Assembly (NCBI GenBank): GCA_002104905.1
Contig: MCFE01000052.1
Span: forward strand, 62,001-126,000
Length of the DNA stretch: 64,000 nt
From: Basidiobolus meristosporus CBS 931.73
Taxonomy: Eukaryota; Basidiobolomycota; Basidiobolomycetes; Basidiobolales; Basidiobolaceae
Reading direction: 5' to 3'
Shown here: positions 1 to 12,027 of the stretch, piece by piece
Layout: every line of letters starts with the position of its first letter
How positions within the stretch are numbered: position 1 is the stretch's first letter
Notes under the pieces: model-generated
Database searches by the model: none
Told to the model about the DNA's origin: nothing
Seen by the model: the letters and a program-made list of their open reading frames with translations, nothing else
Translations under genes and position numbers: made by a program

Positions 1-775
1 TTAAAGCATTTTCTTCTTCCTTCTTATTGGTGCTTGTTTTTCTTAATTCTTCCTCCAGGAGCCTTCTATATATCTAATTTAAGGTCAAATCTTCAGTTCT
101 GAGCTCTAGGGCTGATACAAGGCTCTGAAACTTATCTGTAAGGCTATTTAACATGGTAATTAGCACATCCTCATCAGTAGCTGGTAAGCCTACAAATTCC
201 ATCTCATCCACCAGCTGGGTAATTCTGCTAATTAGATTTTTCATTTTGTCTCCTGGCTGCATTCTTGTGGTAAAGAATTTTTGTCTAATCTACATTTTCT
301 TAGCAGCTGAACATGACTAATAGGTGTCTTCTAATGCCTTCCAGACATTCTTTGCTGTTTTTGCTCTTGAGCATTGAATTAGCAATTTGTCTTTAACATT
401 AAGGCAAATGCATTTAAAGACACTTTGTTCTTTCTGGTGGTACTTTAAGACTTCCTCTCCCACATTTTTAGGAGGGCATTTTTCTTCCATGCCAATATCC
501 CAAAGACCTCTTTCTTGTAGCAGTATCTTCAGCTTCACCTTCAACATTTGGCAGTTAGATCCATCCTGCATTTCAGCAGAGGGAAAAATTCCAGTAATAG
601 CAGTAGTAGACATTGCAGAGAGTGACAGCTTGGGGCTTATAGCCTGTTGTCAGAGTCTTGGAGATATTGGAAGTGATTGTGGGGACAAGTAGATTATGTA
701 GCTTTCACTTGATGATTTATTAAATGTAAAAGTAGTATTTATACTTTTACATGGTTTTGGCATTGTAAACATGTA
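1..775 (-). mobile_element. Ty1/copia retrotransposon, 5' fragment (gag part and truncated 5' LTR), minus strand
   Basis: Read on the minus strand, 317-613 encodes the gag N-terminus (begins MSTTAITGIFPSAE, then the conserved LLQERGLWDI block) and 74-262 its continuation (LISRITQLVDEMEFVGLPATDED). Both match the gag of the full element at 2483-7157. A break near 263-316 interrupts the frame. The 3' end of its 5' LTR lies at 645-775 in reverse complement, but the LTR stops abruptly after about 130 bases, so its U3 part is lost. The rest of the element lies off the left edge. Because the two copies differ, this one shows that the element at 2483 lost one A in gag near 3235. It cannot be an active copy. 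Confidence 0.85.
645..775 (-). repeat. Truncated copia 5' LTR (3' part only)
   Basis: The reverse complement matches the last ~130 bases of the 346-bp LTR at 2483-2828, including the TATAAATA-like box, the run CACTTCCAATATCTCCAAGA, and an ending close to the family's terminal CAACA. Homology stops at about 775, where unrelated AT-rich DNA begins. The missing U3 half shows truncation by deletion or a later insertion. Confidence 0.75.
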
Positions 776-982
776 GTTTTGCACCTTAATAAAATAAAAG
801 GGTTTCAATAAAAGCAGAGTAAAGTTAGTTTATGTGTACATCAAATGCTTCAATTACTGGCTGGATGGATATTATGTAGGAGCAATAAGCTCAGTAACCT
901 CAAAGGAAAGATATGATGAATGGGCCACCAACATCATCCAAATGAGTATAAAAGTGGAGATAATAAACACAACCCTTCATAA

Positions 983-1331
983 TGTTGTAAAAGGCTGCAA
1001 TTCTACCTCCATATTCACCCAACTTAGTCACTTATAGCATTCCCTTCAAATCCTAGAGAATACTGACCAAATTCCTTGTTGGGATTTACTTGGAATATTT
1101 TCACCAAAATACCAGGTACCCAGAACATGAAAATTCTCAAAGTTGGCCAAACAGCCGCAAACTTTGCACAAATGTTCTTGGGATCTTTCTTAACCTATTC
1201 TATGTGCTTTTATGCCAATTCTATGTAAAAGTATAAATGCTACTGTTACATTCAATCAATTATTAGGTGAAAACCACATAATCTACTTGTTTTTCCCAAT
1301 CACTTCCAATATCTCCAAGACTCTTACAACA
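983..1331 (+). repeat. Isolated copia-family LTR (no flanking target duplication)
   Basis: A 349-bp sequence begins TGTTGTAAAA and ends CTTACAACA. It aligns along its length with the two LTRs of the element at 2483-7157, with scattered substitutions and small indels. No gag follows it, so it is a solo LTR or the remnant of a deleted element. The five bases before it (CATAA) and after it (GTTCT) do not match. A simple solo LTR would keep a 5-bp duplication, so an inter-element recombination or a later rearrangement is likely. Confidence 0.8.
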
Positions 1332-2482
1332 GTTCTTAAGTAAATAACTATCAACTTAGCAATAAGCTAAGTGAACTCCAACAAAAAACATAGAAAAGGC
1401 TGGCAAAATACCATTATGGTATCAGCTGAATTCCAAGTTTCTCAAAATTGACAACTCTCAGTATCTCTGTTGTTGGCTGATGAGCATGCAAGCAAACAAA
1501 TTCCCTAGGAGGAGACTAGGCCAATAACATCCATACCAAATTTGGTAATATGTGGCCAATTACTTCCATCAAAAATTGCATTTGAAGATTTGAACCAAAA
1601 ACACCAGCTGAATACCAGCAAAATACTACTAGAATACCAACAGAAAATCAGATGAATTCCAAGTTTGAGATTTTTCATTGGAGGAGTCTTGCATCATATT
1701 AGTGGTTTAGGTGTAAGCTTAGCAATTTAAACACCTGGGATCTTACTATACTTATTCTAAATGTGTGCATTGTTAAGACCATGTTATGGTGTAGCCATTA
1801 CTTCTATATTGAAAATATTATCAAGTAAAGATACATAGACCACCTGTTCTGTCAGCCACTTCCTGTTGTGCATAAATACTTAAAACTTAGCTGATTTTTC
1901 ACTGCTAGAAAATCTAGTACCCTAACTGTGCTTCCCAAACCCAAACATAGCTAATTCCAGTTATAGATTGTTCCACCACTTCTGATAATCTATTTTTAGC
2001 TGAAACACCTGATCAATCTTCATGTGATCAATGCATCTTCAACTTATCTGCTAAGTCTTTCCAAATGATTAGTCATCTAAGATCTATCCAACCACTTAGC
2101 AGCTGCTGTGACAACAGCTGATCAATGATGCAATTTTCATCTATTGTATGCACCTATCACCACCCAGACTGATTTCAATTTATCCAGTCACTTGGTGTTT
2201 ACTAATTCAACTTGATTAGAAAAGTATAAACAAATTTTACTGAGCCTTGTGGTTGGTGTGTGTCTCAACATAATTAAGATTGAGTCTGAGCAAAATTGAG
2301 AATACAACAATTCTGCTCTAGTCTCTACCCAAGCCTAGCATATCTAGTACTCCCAAGAACACCAAGCATAGCCTGCATAGCAAACCAACTCTGCTGCTTT
2401 TATAGCCAAACCCAGCTATATACACAACCAGTATTTAACCAGGATCTCTCTGCCAATATCTCTGCCACACTCTGACAATTCT
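1332..2482. other. AT-rich non-coding interval between LTRs
   Basis: No credible gene is seen. It has a weak internal duplication (the block TGAATTCCAAGTTT occurs at about 1430 and again at about 1650). A TGGTATCAG string near 1415 resembles a primer-binding site but has no LTR directly before it. The stretch is probably decayed repeat DNA. The base run ATTCT at 2478-2482 is the left target duplication of the next element. Confidence 0.4.
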
Positions 2483-2828
2483 TGTTGTAAAAATTTGTAT
2501 ATCCATGTATATGCTCACATAACTTAGTCACTTAGATCATTACCTTTGTATCCTAGAGAGTACTGACCAAATTCCTAGTTGGGATTAACTTTGAATATTT
2601 TCACCAAAATACCAGCTACCCAGAACATAAAAGTTCTCATAGTTATCCAAACAGCCCCAAACTTTGACATGCTCTTGGGGCCTTCCTTAACCTATTCTAT
2701 GTGTTTGTAATGCCAAGACCAGGTAAAAGTATAAATACTACTTTTACATTCAGTAAATCATTAAGTGATAAACACATAATCTACTTGTTCTCCCAATCAC
2801 TTCCAATATATTCAAGATTCTTACAACA
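2483..2828 (+). repeat. 5' LTR of copia element
   Basis: 346 bp, TGTTG...CAACA. It has a TATAAATA box at 2730-2737, the likely promoter of the genomic transcript, about 100 bases before the LTR end. It pairs with the 3' LTR at 6812-7157, with roughly 30 differences by eye. Confidence 0.93.
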
Positions 2829-2859
2829 TCTAATGAGCCCTGAGCTGTCACTCTCTGCT

Positions 2860-5800
2860 ATGTCTACTACTGCTATTACTGGAATTTTTCCCTCTGCTGA
2901 AAAGTTGGATGGATCTAACTACCAAGTGTGGAAGATGAAGATGAAGATGCTGCTACAAGAAAGAGGCCTTTGGGATATTGTCATGGGAGAAGAATGCCCT
3001 CCTAAAAACGTGGGAGAGGAAGCCTTGAAGTACCAGAAGAAAGAACAAAGTGCATTTAACTGCATTTGCCTTAATGTTAAAGACAAATTGCTAATTCAAT
3101 GCTCAAGAGCAAAAACAGCAAAGAATGCCTGGAAGGCATTAGAAGACACCTACCAGTCATGTTCAGCTGCTAAGAAAATGTATTTGAGACAAAAATTCTT
3201 TGCTACAAAGATGGTGTCAGGAGAAGAAATGAAAATTTAATTATCATAATTACCCTGCTGGTAGATGAGATGGAATCTGTGGGCATACCAACTACTGATG
3301 AGGATGTGATAGTTACCATCCTGAATAGCATGACAGACAGGTTTCAGGGCCTTGTATCAGCCCTAGAGTTCAGAACTGAAGATTTGACCTTAAATTATGT
3401 ATATGGAAGGCTCCTGGATGAAGAATTAAGAAAATCAAGTGCAAATAAGAAGGACAAAGAAAATGCTTTAATAAGCAATGATAACCAACAAAGGAGGTAC
3501 CCAAGACCCTACAAAGGTAACAGCAACCTGTTTTGTAGCTACTGCAAAAGGAAAGGACACACATCAGACCAGAGTCTCAAAAAGAAAGATAATCAGCAAA
3601 AGAAGCCTCAATATGGAATTGCTGCAACAACTGAAGATAGACTATTCATATCTGCACTAAATATGACCACAAACAAGGATTCTCAGACGTGGTATATTGA
3701 CTCTGGAGCATCTCAACACTGTACATACCAAAAAGAACTTTTTACCCAATATCAAGAAATTCCAATTAAGTAGGTTTTATGGATGACAATAGAGCACTTG
3801 ATGCAGTGGGAGAAGGAACTATCCAAGTAAACCTAAGAAGCAGTGAAGGAAGCTATACACTGACTTTCAAAGAAGTACTCTATGTAACAGAAATAGCCAA
3901 GAACCTACTATCTGTAAGCAAGGCCACTGCGGAAGGACTCAGTTTCAGCTTTGACAATTCTGGATGAAAGATCACTGATCAAAATGATGCCCATATTGCT
4001 TTGGGTATCAGAGATTGGAATCTATACAAGTTGACTTATATTCCATCATACTTGGAAGCCAATATAAGTAACTTGAATGAAGAAACACCAATGCTTTGGC
4101 ACAGGAGATTTGGGCACATCAATTTTGATTATTTGTGCAAAATTATAAAAGATCAACTAATTTCTGGAGTAAAAATTGATCCCCCAGCTAAATTTGGAGC
4201 ACTGTGAAGCCTGCATATATGGGAAACAAGCCAGACAACTGTTCAAGAGCTCTGGGATAATCAAAACTAAGAAAAAACTAGATCTAATTCACTCAGATCT
4301 GTGTGGGCCTATGCACAATATATCCTTAGGTGGGATGAAGTATTTAATCACTTTTATTGATGATTATACAAGATACACATGGGTCTACTTCATGGAGAGA
4401 AAGGAAGAAGCTCTGTCTAGGCTCAGGGAATTTAAAGCCATGGTGGAGAGAGAAACTGGTGAAAAAATCAAGAAAATTCACCCTGACAATGGTGGAGCAC
4501 ATACCTCAAAACTCTTCATCCACTTCTGCAAAATTCATTGGATAAAGCAAGAGACTACTGTACCATACTCCCCACAGCAAAATGGAGTAGCAGAACATGC
4601 TAACAGATCAACAATTGATATGGCAAGATCTATGATCCATGATCAAAAATTATCCTATGATTTTTGAGCCAAATCAGTTGCCACTGATGTATATCTTAAG
4701 AATAGGAGTTATAACAGAATACTTTGTAATTCTACTACATTTGAAGCATGGTATGGATACAGACCAAGTGTAGAACATCTAAGAAGATTTGGGTGTACAG
4801 CATATGCCAAGAAACTGCCTGGAAATCAGTCAAACTTTGAGCCAAAAAGTGTAAAATGCGTATTTTTAAGCTACTGCTATGAGAGTAAAGCATGCAGACT
4901 CTACAGTATCAAAGCAAAGAAGCTAATCAAGTCCAGGGATGTGATGCTTGATGAAAATGCAAAATGTTTACAAAAAATGACATCAGATGATGACAAAAAT
5001 CTGAACTCAAATCCACCAACTGGCAGGATTGAATCAGAGCAAAACAATGAAGATTTTTTTACTCCAGAGGACTCTACAACCATGGTTCAGCCAGAATCAG
5101 TGCCCAGGAATATCCCAGAAGTGATCATTCCAGTATCAAATGCCCGGAGATCCAACCGGACAAGAAATAGCCCAAATTACTATATCAATGAGGGTACAAA
5201 CTTAGCCTATGCCTATTCAGTCCATATTGATGAGCCCCAGACTGTAAAAGAGGCCCTAAATAGCCCTCAGATGAAGTTTTGGAGATCTGCAATGACTGAG
5301 GAATATCAGGCCCTGATGGAAAAACAAACTTGCAACTTAGTCAAATTACCAATCAACCAAAAATCAATTGGATGCAGATGGGTCTTCAAGACAAAATACA
5401 AGGCTGATGGTACAATTGAAAGATACAAAGCAAGACTTGTAGCCAAAGGATACTCTCAAACAAAAGGACCTGACTATACTGAGACCTTTGCACTGGTAGC
5501 CAAGTTAAATTCCATCAGATTAATATTGGCTATTGCAGCCAAATATAAGTTTTTTATTCATCAAATGGATGTAAAAACTGCATTTTTGAATGAAGAACTT
5601 GATGAGGACGTGTATATGGACCAGCCTGATGGGTTTGTTGACCAAGATAACCCCCATTTGGTCTGCAAGCTTAAAAAGTCACTATATGGTCTCAAACAAT
5701 CACTAAGAGCCTGGAATTGCAATATAGATTCTTGTTTGGAATCTTTGAGTTTCAAAAGAAGTAATGCTGACTATAGTATATACTATAAGCCAGATAGAGC

Positions 5801-6800
5801 AAATCCAGTTCTATTAGCTCTATATGTGGATGTTCTTATTATAGCCACCAATAACCTAAAAACATTGGAAGAGACAAAATCCAGCCTATCTAAGGAGTTC
5901 AAGATGTCTGATCTAGGAGAACTTAGTTACTACTTAGGGATTAAGTTCTCCATAGACAGAAGTACCCAGACTATCACCCTAAGCCAATCCAAGTATATTT
6001 AAGATATACTAGAGTACTAAATGGAAGACTGTAAACTGGCAGCTACCCCAATGGAGACAAACATTAACTTGGTCAAAACTCAACCAAATCAAGAGAGCTT
6101 GGTGCCATCTGAAAGCCCTGACTTTCCTTATCAATCTATGGTTGGCAGTCTGATGTATATCATGCTTGGAAGACGTCCAGATATCTCATATTCAGTGAGA
6201 GTTGTCAGCCAACATAATCAGAACTATGGATCTGATCATATTGCAGCAGTTAAGTGGATTTTTAGATACCTAAAAGGAACTGCTGATATCTGCTTAAGAT
6301 ACACTTAAAAGGACTCAGAACAAGATCTTGTGGGATACTCTGATGCTGATTGGGGACAAAATTTGGAAGACAGAAGATCCACCACAGGATACACCTTTCT
6401 TTACTGTAAAGGAGCAATTTCATGGAATTCAAGAAAGCAACCAACCATAGCACTTTCTACCACAGAGGCAGAGTACATGGCAGCCTGTGAAGATACAAAA
6501 GAAGCAATGTGGTTAAGAAAGCTTTTTACAGATTTAGGTCTATGTCAAGAAATGCCTATTACTTTATTTCAAGATAATCAAGGATGTATACAATTAGGTA
6601 GAGATCCAACTTTTCATGCTAGAACCAAGCACATAGATATTAGACATCTTTTCATATGTGAAGCTATAGAGAATAACTTAGTTAGCTTAGTTTACTGTCC
6701 TACAGATGAAATGATTGCAGACATATTTACCAAACCATTAGCTAGAGACAAGTTTGAATATCTTAGGTCAAAATTAGGACTAGTCAGTATGAACATTTAG
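2860..6800 (+). pseudogene. copia gag-pol (degenerate)
   Basis: The frame opens at ATG 2860 with a gag of the DUF4219/UBN2 kind. One base is missing near 3235 relative to the minus-strand copy. The zinc knuckle (about 3530-3580) keeps CxxC and H but its last Cys is Ser. Protease has DSGAS (about 3700). Integrase shows the GAG-pre-integrase block WHRRFGH (about 4100), then DLCGP, HPDNGGA and the glutamate of GVAEH (4290-4600). Reverse transcriptase (about 5270-5990) has KARLVAKGYSQ and MDVKTAFLN, but the catalytic YVDD reads YVDV at 5823-5834. RNase H (6330-6800) has YSDADW and ALSTTEAEY. In-frame stops are at 3771, 3965, 4665, 6000, 6018 and 6306; frameshifts are near 3235, 3775 and 4190. Confidence 0.93.
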
Positions 6801-6801
6801 C

Positions 6802-6811
6802 TGAGTGGGAG
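6802..6811 (+). other. Polypurine tract of copia element
   Basis: The purine-rich string GAGTGGGAG lies immediately upstream of the 3' LTR, the usual plus-strand primer site of copia elements. Confidence 0.75.
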
Positions 6812-7157
6812 TGTTGTAAAAATATGTATTTCCACCTAAATATTCGCATAACTTAGTCACTTAGATCATTACCTTCATATCCTAGAGAATACTGACTAAA
6901 TTCCTTGTCGGGATTTACTTAGAATATTTTCACCAAAATACCAGGTACCCAGAACATGAAAATTCTCAAAGTTGACCAAACAGCCCCAAACTTCAACATG
7001 TTCTTGGGACCTTCCTTAACCTATTCTATGTGTTTGTAATGCCAAGACCAGGTAAAAGTATAAATACTACTTTTACATTCAATAAATCATTAAGTGATAA
7101 ACACATAATCTACTTGTTCTCCCAATCACTTCCAATATCTCCAAGACTCTTACAACA
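6812..7157 (+). repeat. 3' LTR of copia element
   Basis: 346 bp, TGTTG...CAACA, followed by ATTCT (7158-7162), the copy of the target duplication. It is closer to the isolated LTR at 983-1331 at several positions where the 5' LTR differs. Confidence 0.93.
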
Positions 7158-7201
7158 ATTCTAAGATTCTGCACCTAATTGTCCATTGGGTTCAGTTAAA
7201 C

Positions 7202-7268
7202 CATTCAAGCATTTTATTACATGTTTCTCTTGGATATAACACTTCCAATATCTCCAGCTCTTAAAACA
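7202..7268 (+). repeat. Possible LTR tail remnant of the same copia family
   Basis: The string AACACTTCCAATATCTCC followed by AGCTCTTAAAACA resembles the last ~65 bases of the LTR, and the preceding CATTCAAGCATTTTATT is similar to its CATTCAATAAATCATT. It lies only 40 bases beyond the intact element. It could be the relic of an older LTR. The match is short and imperfect. Confidence 0.4.
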
Positions 7269-8346
7269 GATAGTTTATATACTCTGGGGCATATAAAATG
7301 TATAGAAAGGTACCAAGAGCACTTTGCAGAGTATTGCCAAATTCTTATTATCTAAGTGCCTGACATTTGGCAACTGTGATTGAGGCAAACCCTGATTGAG
7401 AGATTTGACAGAGAGCAGTCAGGCTCAAAAGCTATGAGCTAAACTACCAAGTTGATTCTATTGTCTATGTATAAAGACCAAATTCAAGACTAATATGTGG
7501 AACCTGTATAAGGATAGTATAACTGAGTTAAATATATGTGGTGTGTGTAACCAAGAGCAGAAGTAAGATGTGTACAAGCCTCAGTTAGCCAAGTGAGATA
7601 TTGAGTACCCATATGCAAGACTTTATTGTTTAGTTGAGCTGACACATAATTAGTGCCAAGAACATCCCAAAAGATTTCTGAGTGGTGAGGAGTGATTTTC
7701 ATTTAATTGATATCAAGTGATTGGACTGATTCCAAAATGATTAGAAACATTTTCATCTACCCAGTTTTATATGTGAGCAAGACCCAAGGTTTGGATTCTT
7801 GCAGCCCATCAGGAGTTCCTAACCCCAGATGCTCTGTTGGATCACGATGATATCCATGCTTGGCATCTACTAAACAAGCACTACAGAGCTCGTACTGGTC
7901 TTGATTAACTTGGCCACGTATCACGGGTAGAATTGGATGCAAGACGGAAGATTTGCGGGGTAAAATCGTGACAATGTAGCCAATGACCATCCATGCTGAT
8001 AGCCGAAACTCTAGTGCAAGTTGGCCAATATACTTGAGCAAATGGAGGGGAAGCTTGATTTGCCTATATCAACAGCCCCATTTAACATGTATGATAATCA
8101 CGCACATTGTTATAGTTAAAACTCAATTAAACCAGCAGTCGGTTCGAGTGAATAGTAGTTGGCTACTATATATGGCAAGGCGAGCGGTTGATAATCCGTG
8201 ATGCCGTTCTCATCGTCTAATCTTGACTACGCACCAGCACCCCAGAACAAAAGAGATTTTTAGGGGGCTGGTCGAAATTGAAGCATGTGATTGTGGATGG
8301 GCATTACCCCATCATTTACCATGTCTCACAACCAAATGACCCATCC

Positions 8347-8379
8347 TGAACCCGCACTGAGCCCGCACTGAACCCGCAC
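8347..8379. repeat. Three tandem copies of an 11-bp unit
   Basis: TGAACCCGCAC, TGAGCCCGCAC, TGAACCCGCAC follow head to tail (8347-8357, 8358-8368, 8369-8379), with a single A/G difference. Function unknown; it could be a cluster of protein-binding sites or slippage. Confidence 0.8.
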
Positions 8380-9996
8380 ACTAAAACCCTAGGCGTTGTG
8401 GCAAAGTCATTGTAGGACGGGACCCCATTGGCCAGCTCGATAGTTTAACCGAAGGGAACACATTTCCCGAGTGGAGAGTTAAAGTTATCGTTTTGTGGCA
8501 AGGTCGTCAGGTGCGGCTAAACTCAGGTCATGCCACTTATTCAATACGTGCTGGTGCATGGAACCTGTCGGGTTGAGATCAGTTAACTAAACATGGAAAT
8601 CCATCTCCATATCCACTGATTCACCAGTGGTGGCTTCGCATTAACATCAAACCCTGTACACAAACCCTGAACAAGGCCCATGATGGCATCCCTACGCAGA
8701 GCATAGCAAGGAATACGGGGAGTGGGACAGGTTCAGTGAATATCATATGATTTCCTGGTGGACTGGCTCGGCTCAGTTGGCTTGTCACTTGCTTGCCTTG
8801 CGGTATCGGCACGAGGCCGGGGTTAAATCTGTGGGAATTTCCCACGATATTTTGCCGTTCCTAAAAAAACGACCACCCACCGTTGTGTGTCTGCATTCTA
8901 GAATTACCCTCTGTATTTCCTAAACCGACGCTGGAAAGATCTTCCAAAACGGATGGTTTCACTTTAGAGCGTCACTCACGAGCATGCATGGTTGTTGGAA
9001 TCCCCGAGTGCGACATTGCTTCTCTGCGCCGTCATCTGGTCCATGGAGCCGCTTGGCCAACCACACGGAGTCGATACCCTAGTGGTAGAGAAGACCAAAC
9101 TATGATAGCGTTGCGACAGTGCAAGATGACGGATCAAAAGGGGTGGTGGCGCTTGGATGGCTGAGCCACCATACACCCACCAACTCCTTGGTGAAGCTTT
9201 TCTTTGGATTGATGAGACTGAGGTGAGGGAAGCATTTCCATTCTAAGAAACATTTTGCCATCTGTGTCAATTAGATGGGGAGATATTGGGGTATTATGGC
9301 CTGTGGCCTGTGGCGATATCTTTGCAGATGCAGTGGGTTTATTTCCATTGTGGCGTCAATCCTTCATTGCCGCTGATTAAACATAAGGTTTTACATTGCT
9401 GACCATTGACACTCCGGTATGCTCGGAGAGTACAAAGCATCAATTTGGCAAAGATTATTAGGAATCGCCTCATTTGGGACTCCATGATGTCGGCCACGGT
9501 GTTTGAGTCATGGACTTAGGGTTAGGTGTGTGGTGCGTGTGGTGAGTCGGGGTAGATTTCATGGAAGTGGCGGGGGGAAGGGGCTGAGCAACAGATTACT
9601 AGGCGTCGACGAATCAATTGGGGTCTGACTGACTAACCGGCTCGGACTACATTACAGGTTGTGAAGTGGATACATTTGCATGTGCAAGCGAGGATGATTC
9701 CCTCTATGGGCAACCTGCCCTTTTTTGTACCATGCCACTGCTTAATTATCGAGATTTGGCCATTCAATTGATGGTGTTTCGGGTGAAATGACCGAAGCTC
9801 CCATTTCTATAGTCAGACTTCAGCCACATAGCTACCAGCCAGATTCCCGTATGGCTCATCTATTTAACTCGCGAAAGGGACAGCGGATGCTGGTTATTTT
9901 GCCAGAATCACTCTCCGTTTTTTTCATTCGATCTTCGCCACTTGCATACTTGTTTTTTACTGGAATTCACTCATATTTGCATCTCACCTCCCTACC

Positions 9997-11742
9997 ATGG
10001 ACGTAAGTATACGGTCAACAACTCCCCACAGCAGCGCCCTGGAGAGCCACTCCACACCACCACTGCCGATAGCCAGTCGCTCGGATCGGTATTCCACATC
10101 CAAAATGGACCATATTTCTAATGAATCCAACATTGGCCTTCTGGCATCCGCCGCTACCGCCGCGAACAATTATATCCATGCAACAGCAGACATTCCCGAA
10201 AAAAATGCTCGAGCCGAGATTTCCCCTGTGGAGAGCCACCCCACCTCTCCGATCAGCCCCCACTCTACTAGAGCTCCTTACCCAACGCCAACATCCACCC
10301 CAGCCCAACATCCATTTGTTGGCTCCAAATTCCCCTTACCTTCAGAGACCCCAGCTTCCAAATCACCCTTAGTGTCCATCAGCGAACCCAAGCCATCATC
10401 AAGAGCGGGAACTCCAAGTGGAAGCCGTCCCAATGGCACAGCCAATCCGGAGAAGCCATTTGCATGCGATCAATGTGATCAGACTTTTAGTAGACAGCAC
10501 AATCTTAAATCGCATTACCTGACTCATACACAAGAGCGCCCGTATCAGTGCAACGTTTGTAACCAACATTTTCGTAGACACCACGATCTCAAGCGCCACA
10601 GCAAGCTACATACTGGCGAGCGTCCCTACCAATGCACCATCTGTGATCGTTCCTTTGCCCGGCTGGATGCGTTGAATAGACATTTGAGAGCCGAGCGCGA
10701 AGGTGGTGGAGGCTGTAGTGGTGTGAGTCGGGGAACACGCACTCGATGCGCCAGCGGGGAGAAGGAGATGAGTGTGGAGAAAGCCTCCAGCCCCAAATTG
10801 CATGTCCAGGGAGGTACTGTTTCATCCGGTTCGCCTCGCCCCACGCCGTCACAAAGTGCCAAACACCATCCTAGTTTTACCGAGTCCAACTTCAGCATCC
10901 GTAGCGAATCTCTCGCAAACCGCTCCCCCTCGCATGGCCCAAATTCGCCTTATCAACAGCAACAACAACAACCCTCAGATAGTTCTCGGGCGGAAGACCA
11001 TGTTCCACTGGCCTCCAGCGGACGGAACTCCCCCATTGTCAAACCAGTTGCTCCTACTCCGACCATGTTACCACAGCTAAGTCCTGTTGAAACAAAACCT
11101 CAAATCCAACCGTACATCTTCCCATCGGAGAATCTATCTCGCATATACAGTTCCACCGGACATCATCTTGCTTTATCCTCCATTCAGGCCCAGGCAAGCC
11201 ACCTTGATTACCTTCCACAGCCCTCACTGAGCGGCTCGCAGTATCATGGCGTGCGAGTCGAGTCTCACGCTGGATTCCACCCGGAGAATATTTCATCCGA
11301 CCCGGGATATCGCGATTCTTCAGTCTCCTCACACTCCAACGATGATACCTCTTCACCCCGTACTATACAGAAGGCAGAAAGCAATGCAGGATTCTGCCCA
11401 GGCACTGAGGTGACGTACCTCCAAGAGAAGAATGAGTACCTCGAGGCTAGAGTAAGGGAGTTGGAGGCTGACCTCATCAACGAAAGGATGATGAAACGTC
11501 GTAGAGAATGGCTGGAGGAAAGAGTAAGGGAGCTGGAAATTGAGGTAAGAATAATTAATCAGAGACATCCTTTGAGCAACGAGAGCTAACCCACTACCCT
11601 CTTCCAGAAATCACTGCTGAAAGGGCTTCTCATCGAACGGGATGATTATTCTTCAAGAACGGGCGCGTCCACCTCCCCCGCATACCCCGCCAACCCCAAG
11701 AATCCCACCAAGGAGTTCGGCAAAAAACGCCGAGTGGTTTGA
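9997..11742 (+). CDS. C2H2 zinc-finger transcription factor, Crz1-like
   Basis: Two exons: 9997-11544 and 11608-11742 (intron GTAAGA...TTCCAG), 560 residues. Three C2H2 fingers lie at about 157-177, 185-205 and 213-240. The third ends with Cys rather than His and carries SFARLDALNRHLRAE before it, like the last finger of the calcineurin-regulated factor Crz1 (FARSDALGRH...C). Ser/Pro/Thr-rich flanks, a short poly-Gln run (about residue 325) and a C-terminal coiled coil of Arg/Glu/Leu heptads (about 475-525) follow, then a basic tail. In this family nuclear entry depends on calcineurin; I did not find a clear PxIxIT docking motif. The start ATG is followed by GTAAGT, so an intron or a downstream start (10105) is possible. 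Neighbour on the 3' side is convergent. Confidence 0.85.
11545..11607 (+). other. Intron of the Crz1-like gene
   Basis: Phase-0 GT...AG intron of 63 nt. Splicing it joins the coiled coil to KSLLKGLLIERDD and a basic C-terminus; without it the frame stops a few residues into the intron. Confidence 0.75.
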
Positions 11743-12027
11743 TTCGAACCAGATTCCCCAGATTTGTAGATATAATTCGCCTTGGACCATTGTAGATTTT
11801 TGTCGCGTAAATTCTATTTTAATATGAGCACCGATTATTCAATAGACATGGGTTGTGTAGATCGTAGTTTATATATGGCAAAATTAGGGCGTTCGAAGCA
11901 ACCGATATGAAAGCGATAGAATAAATAAGAGGATAGTACATGGAACCAAACGGGAGCAAAGATGAGGGAGGCAAAAATGAAATGGGCCGGAGAAGGATCC
12001 AGTTTGAAACCTGCATACTAGATACAT

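Larger units (their letters stand above)
2483..7157 (+). mobile_element. Full-length but degenerate Ty1/copia LTR retrotransposon
   Basis: Two 346-bp LTRs (2483-2828 and 6812-7157), both TGTTG...CAACA, bound a single gag-pol. The 5-bp duplication ATTCT flanks the element exactly (2478-2482 and 7158-7162). The polypurine tract GAGTGGGAG lies just before the 3' LTR. Domain order is gag, protease, integrase, reverse transcriptase, RNase H, which defines copia. By eye the LTRs differ at about 30 of 346 positions, so the insertion is old. At least six in-frame stops and three frameshifts, plus a changed reverse-transcriptase active site, make it inactive. I recognise no clear tRNA primer-binding site directly after the 5' LTR. 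Confidence 0.95.
7163..9996. other. Long intergenic region upstream of the Crz1-like gene
   Basis: No ORF here resembles a known protein. Composition shifts from AT-rich repeat DNA to more balanced sequence after about 7800. It contains the small 11-bp tandem repeat at 8347-8379. A pyrimidine-rich stretch just before 9997 (CATTTGCATCTCACCTCCCTACC) is a plausible transcript leader. The rest may be promoter or decayed sequence; I see no further structure. Confidence 0.4.

Noticed and set aside
387-692. 101-codon plus-strand ORF
   Set aside because: Antisense of the minus-strand copia gag.
834-1037. 67-codon plus-strand ORF
   Set aside because: Runs from unique AT-rich DNA into an LTR; no domain and no sign of coding.
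11738-11754. Palindromic TGGTTTGATTCGAACCAG that resembles a tRNA T-arm
   Set aside because: It overlaps the stop codon of the Crz1-like gene and has no tRNA fold around it.
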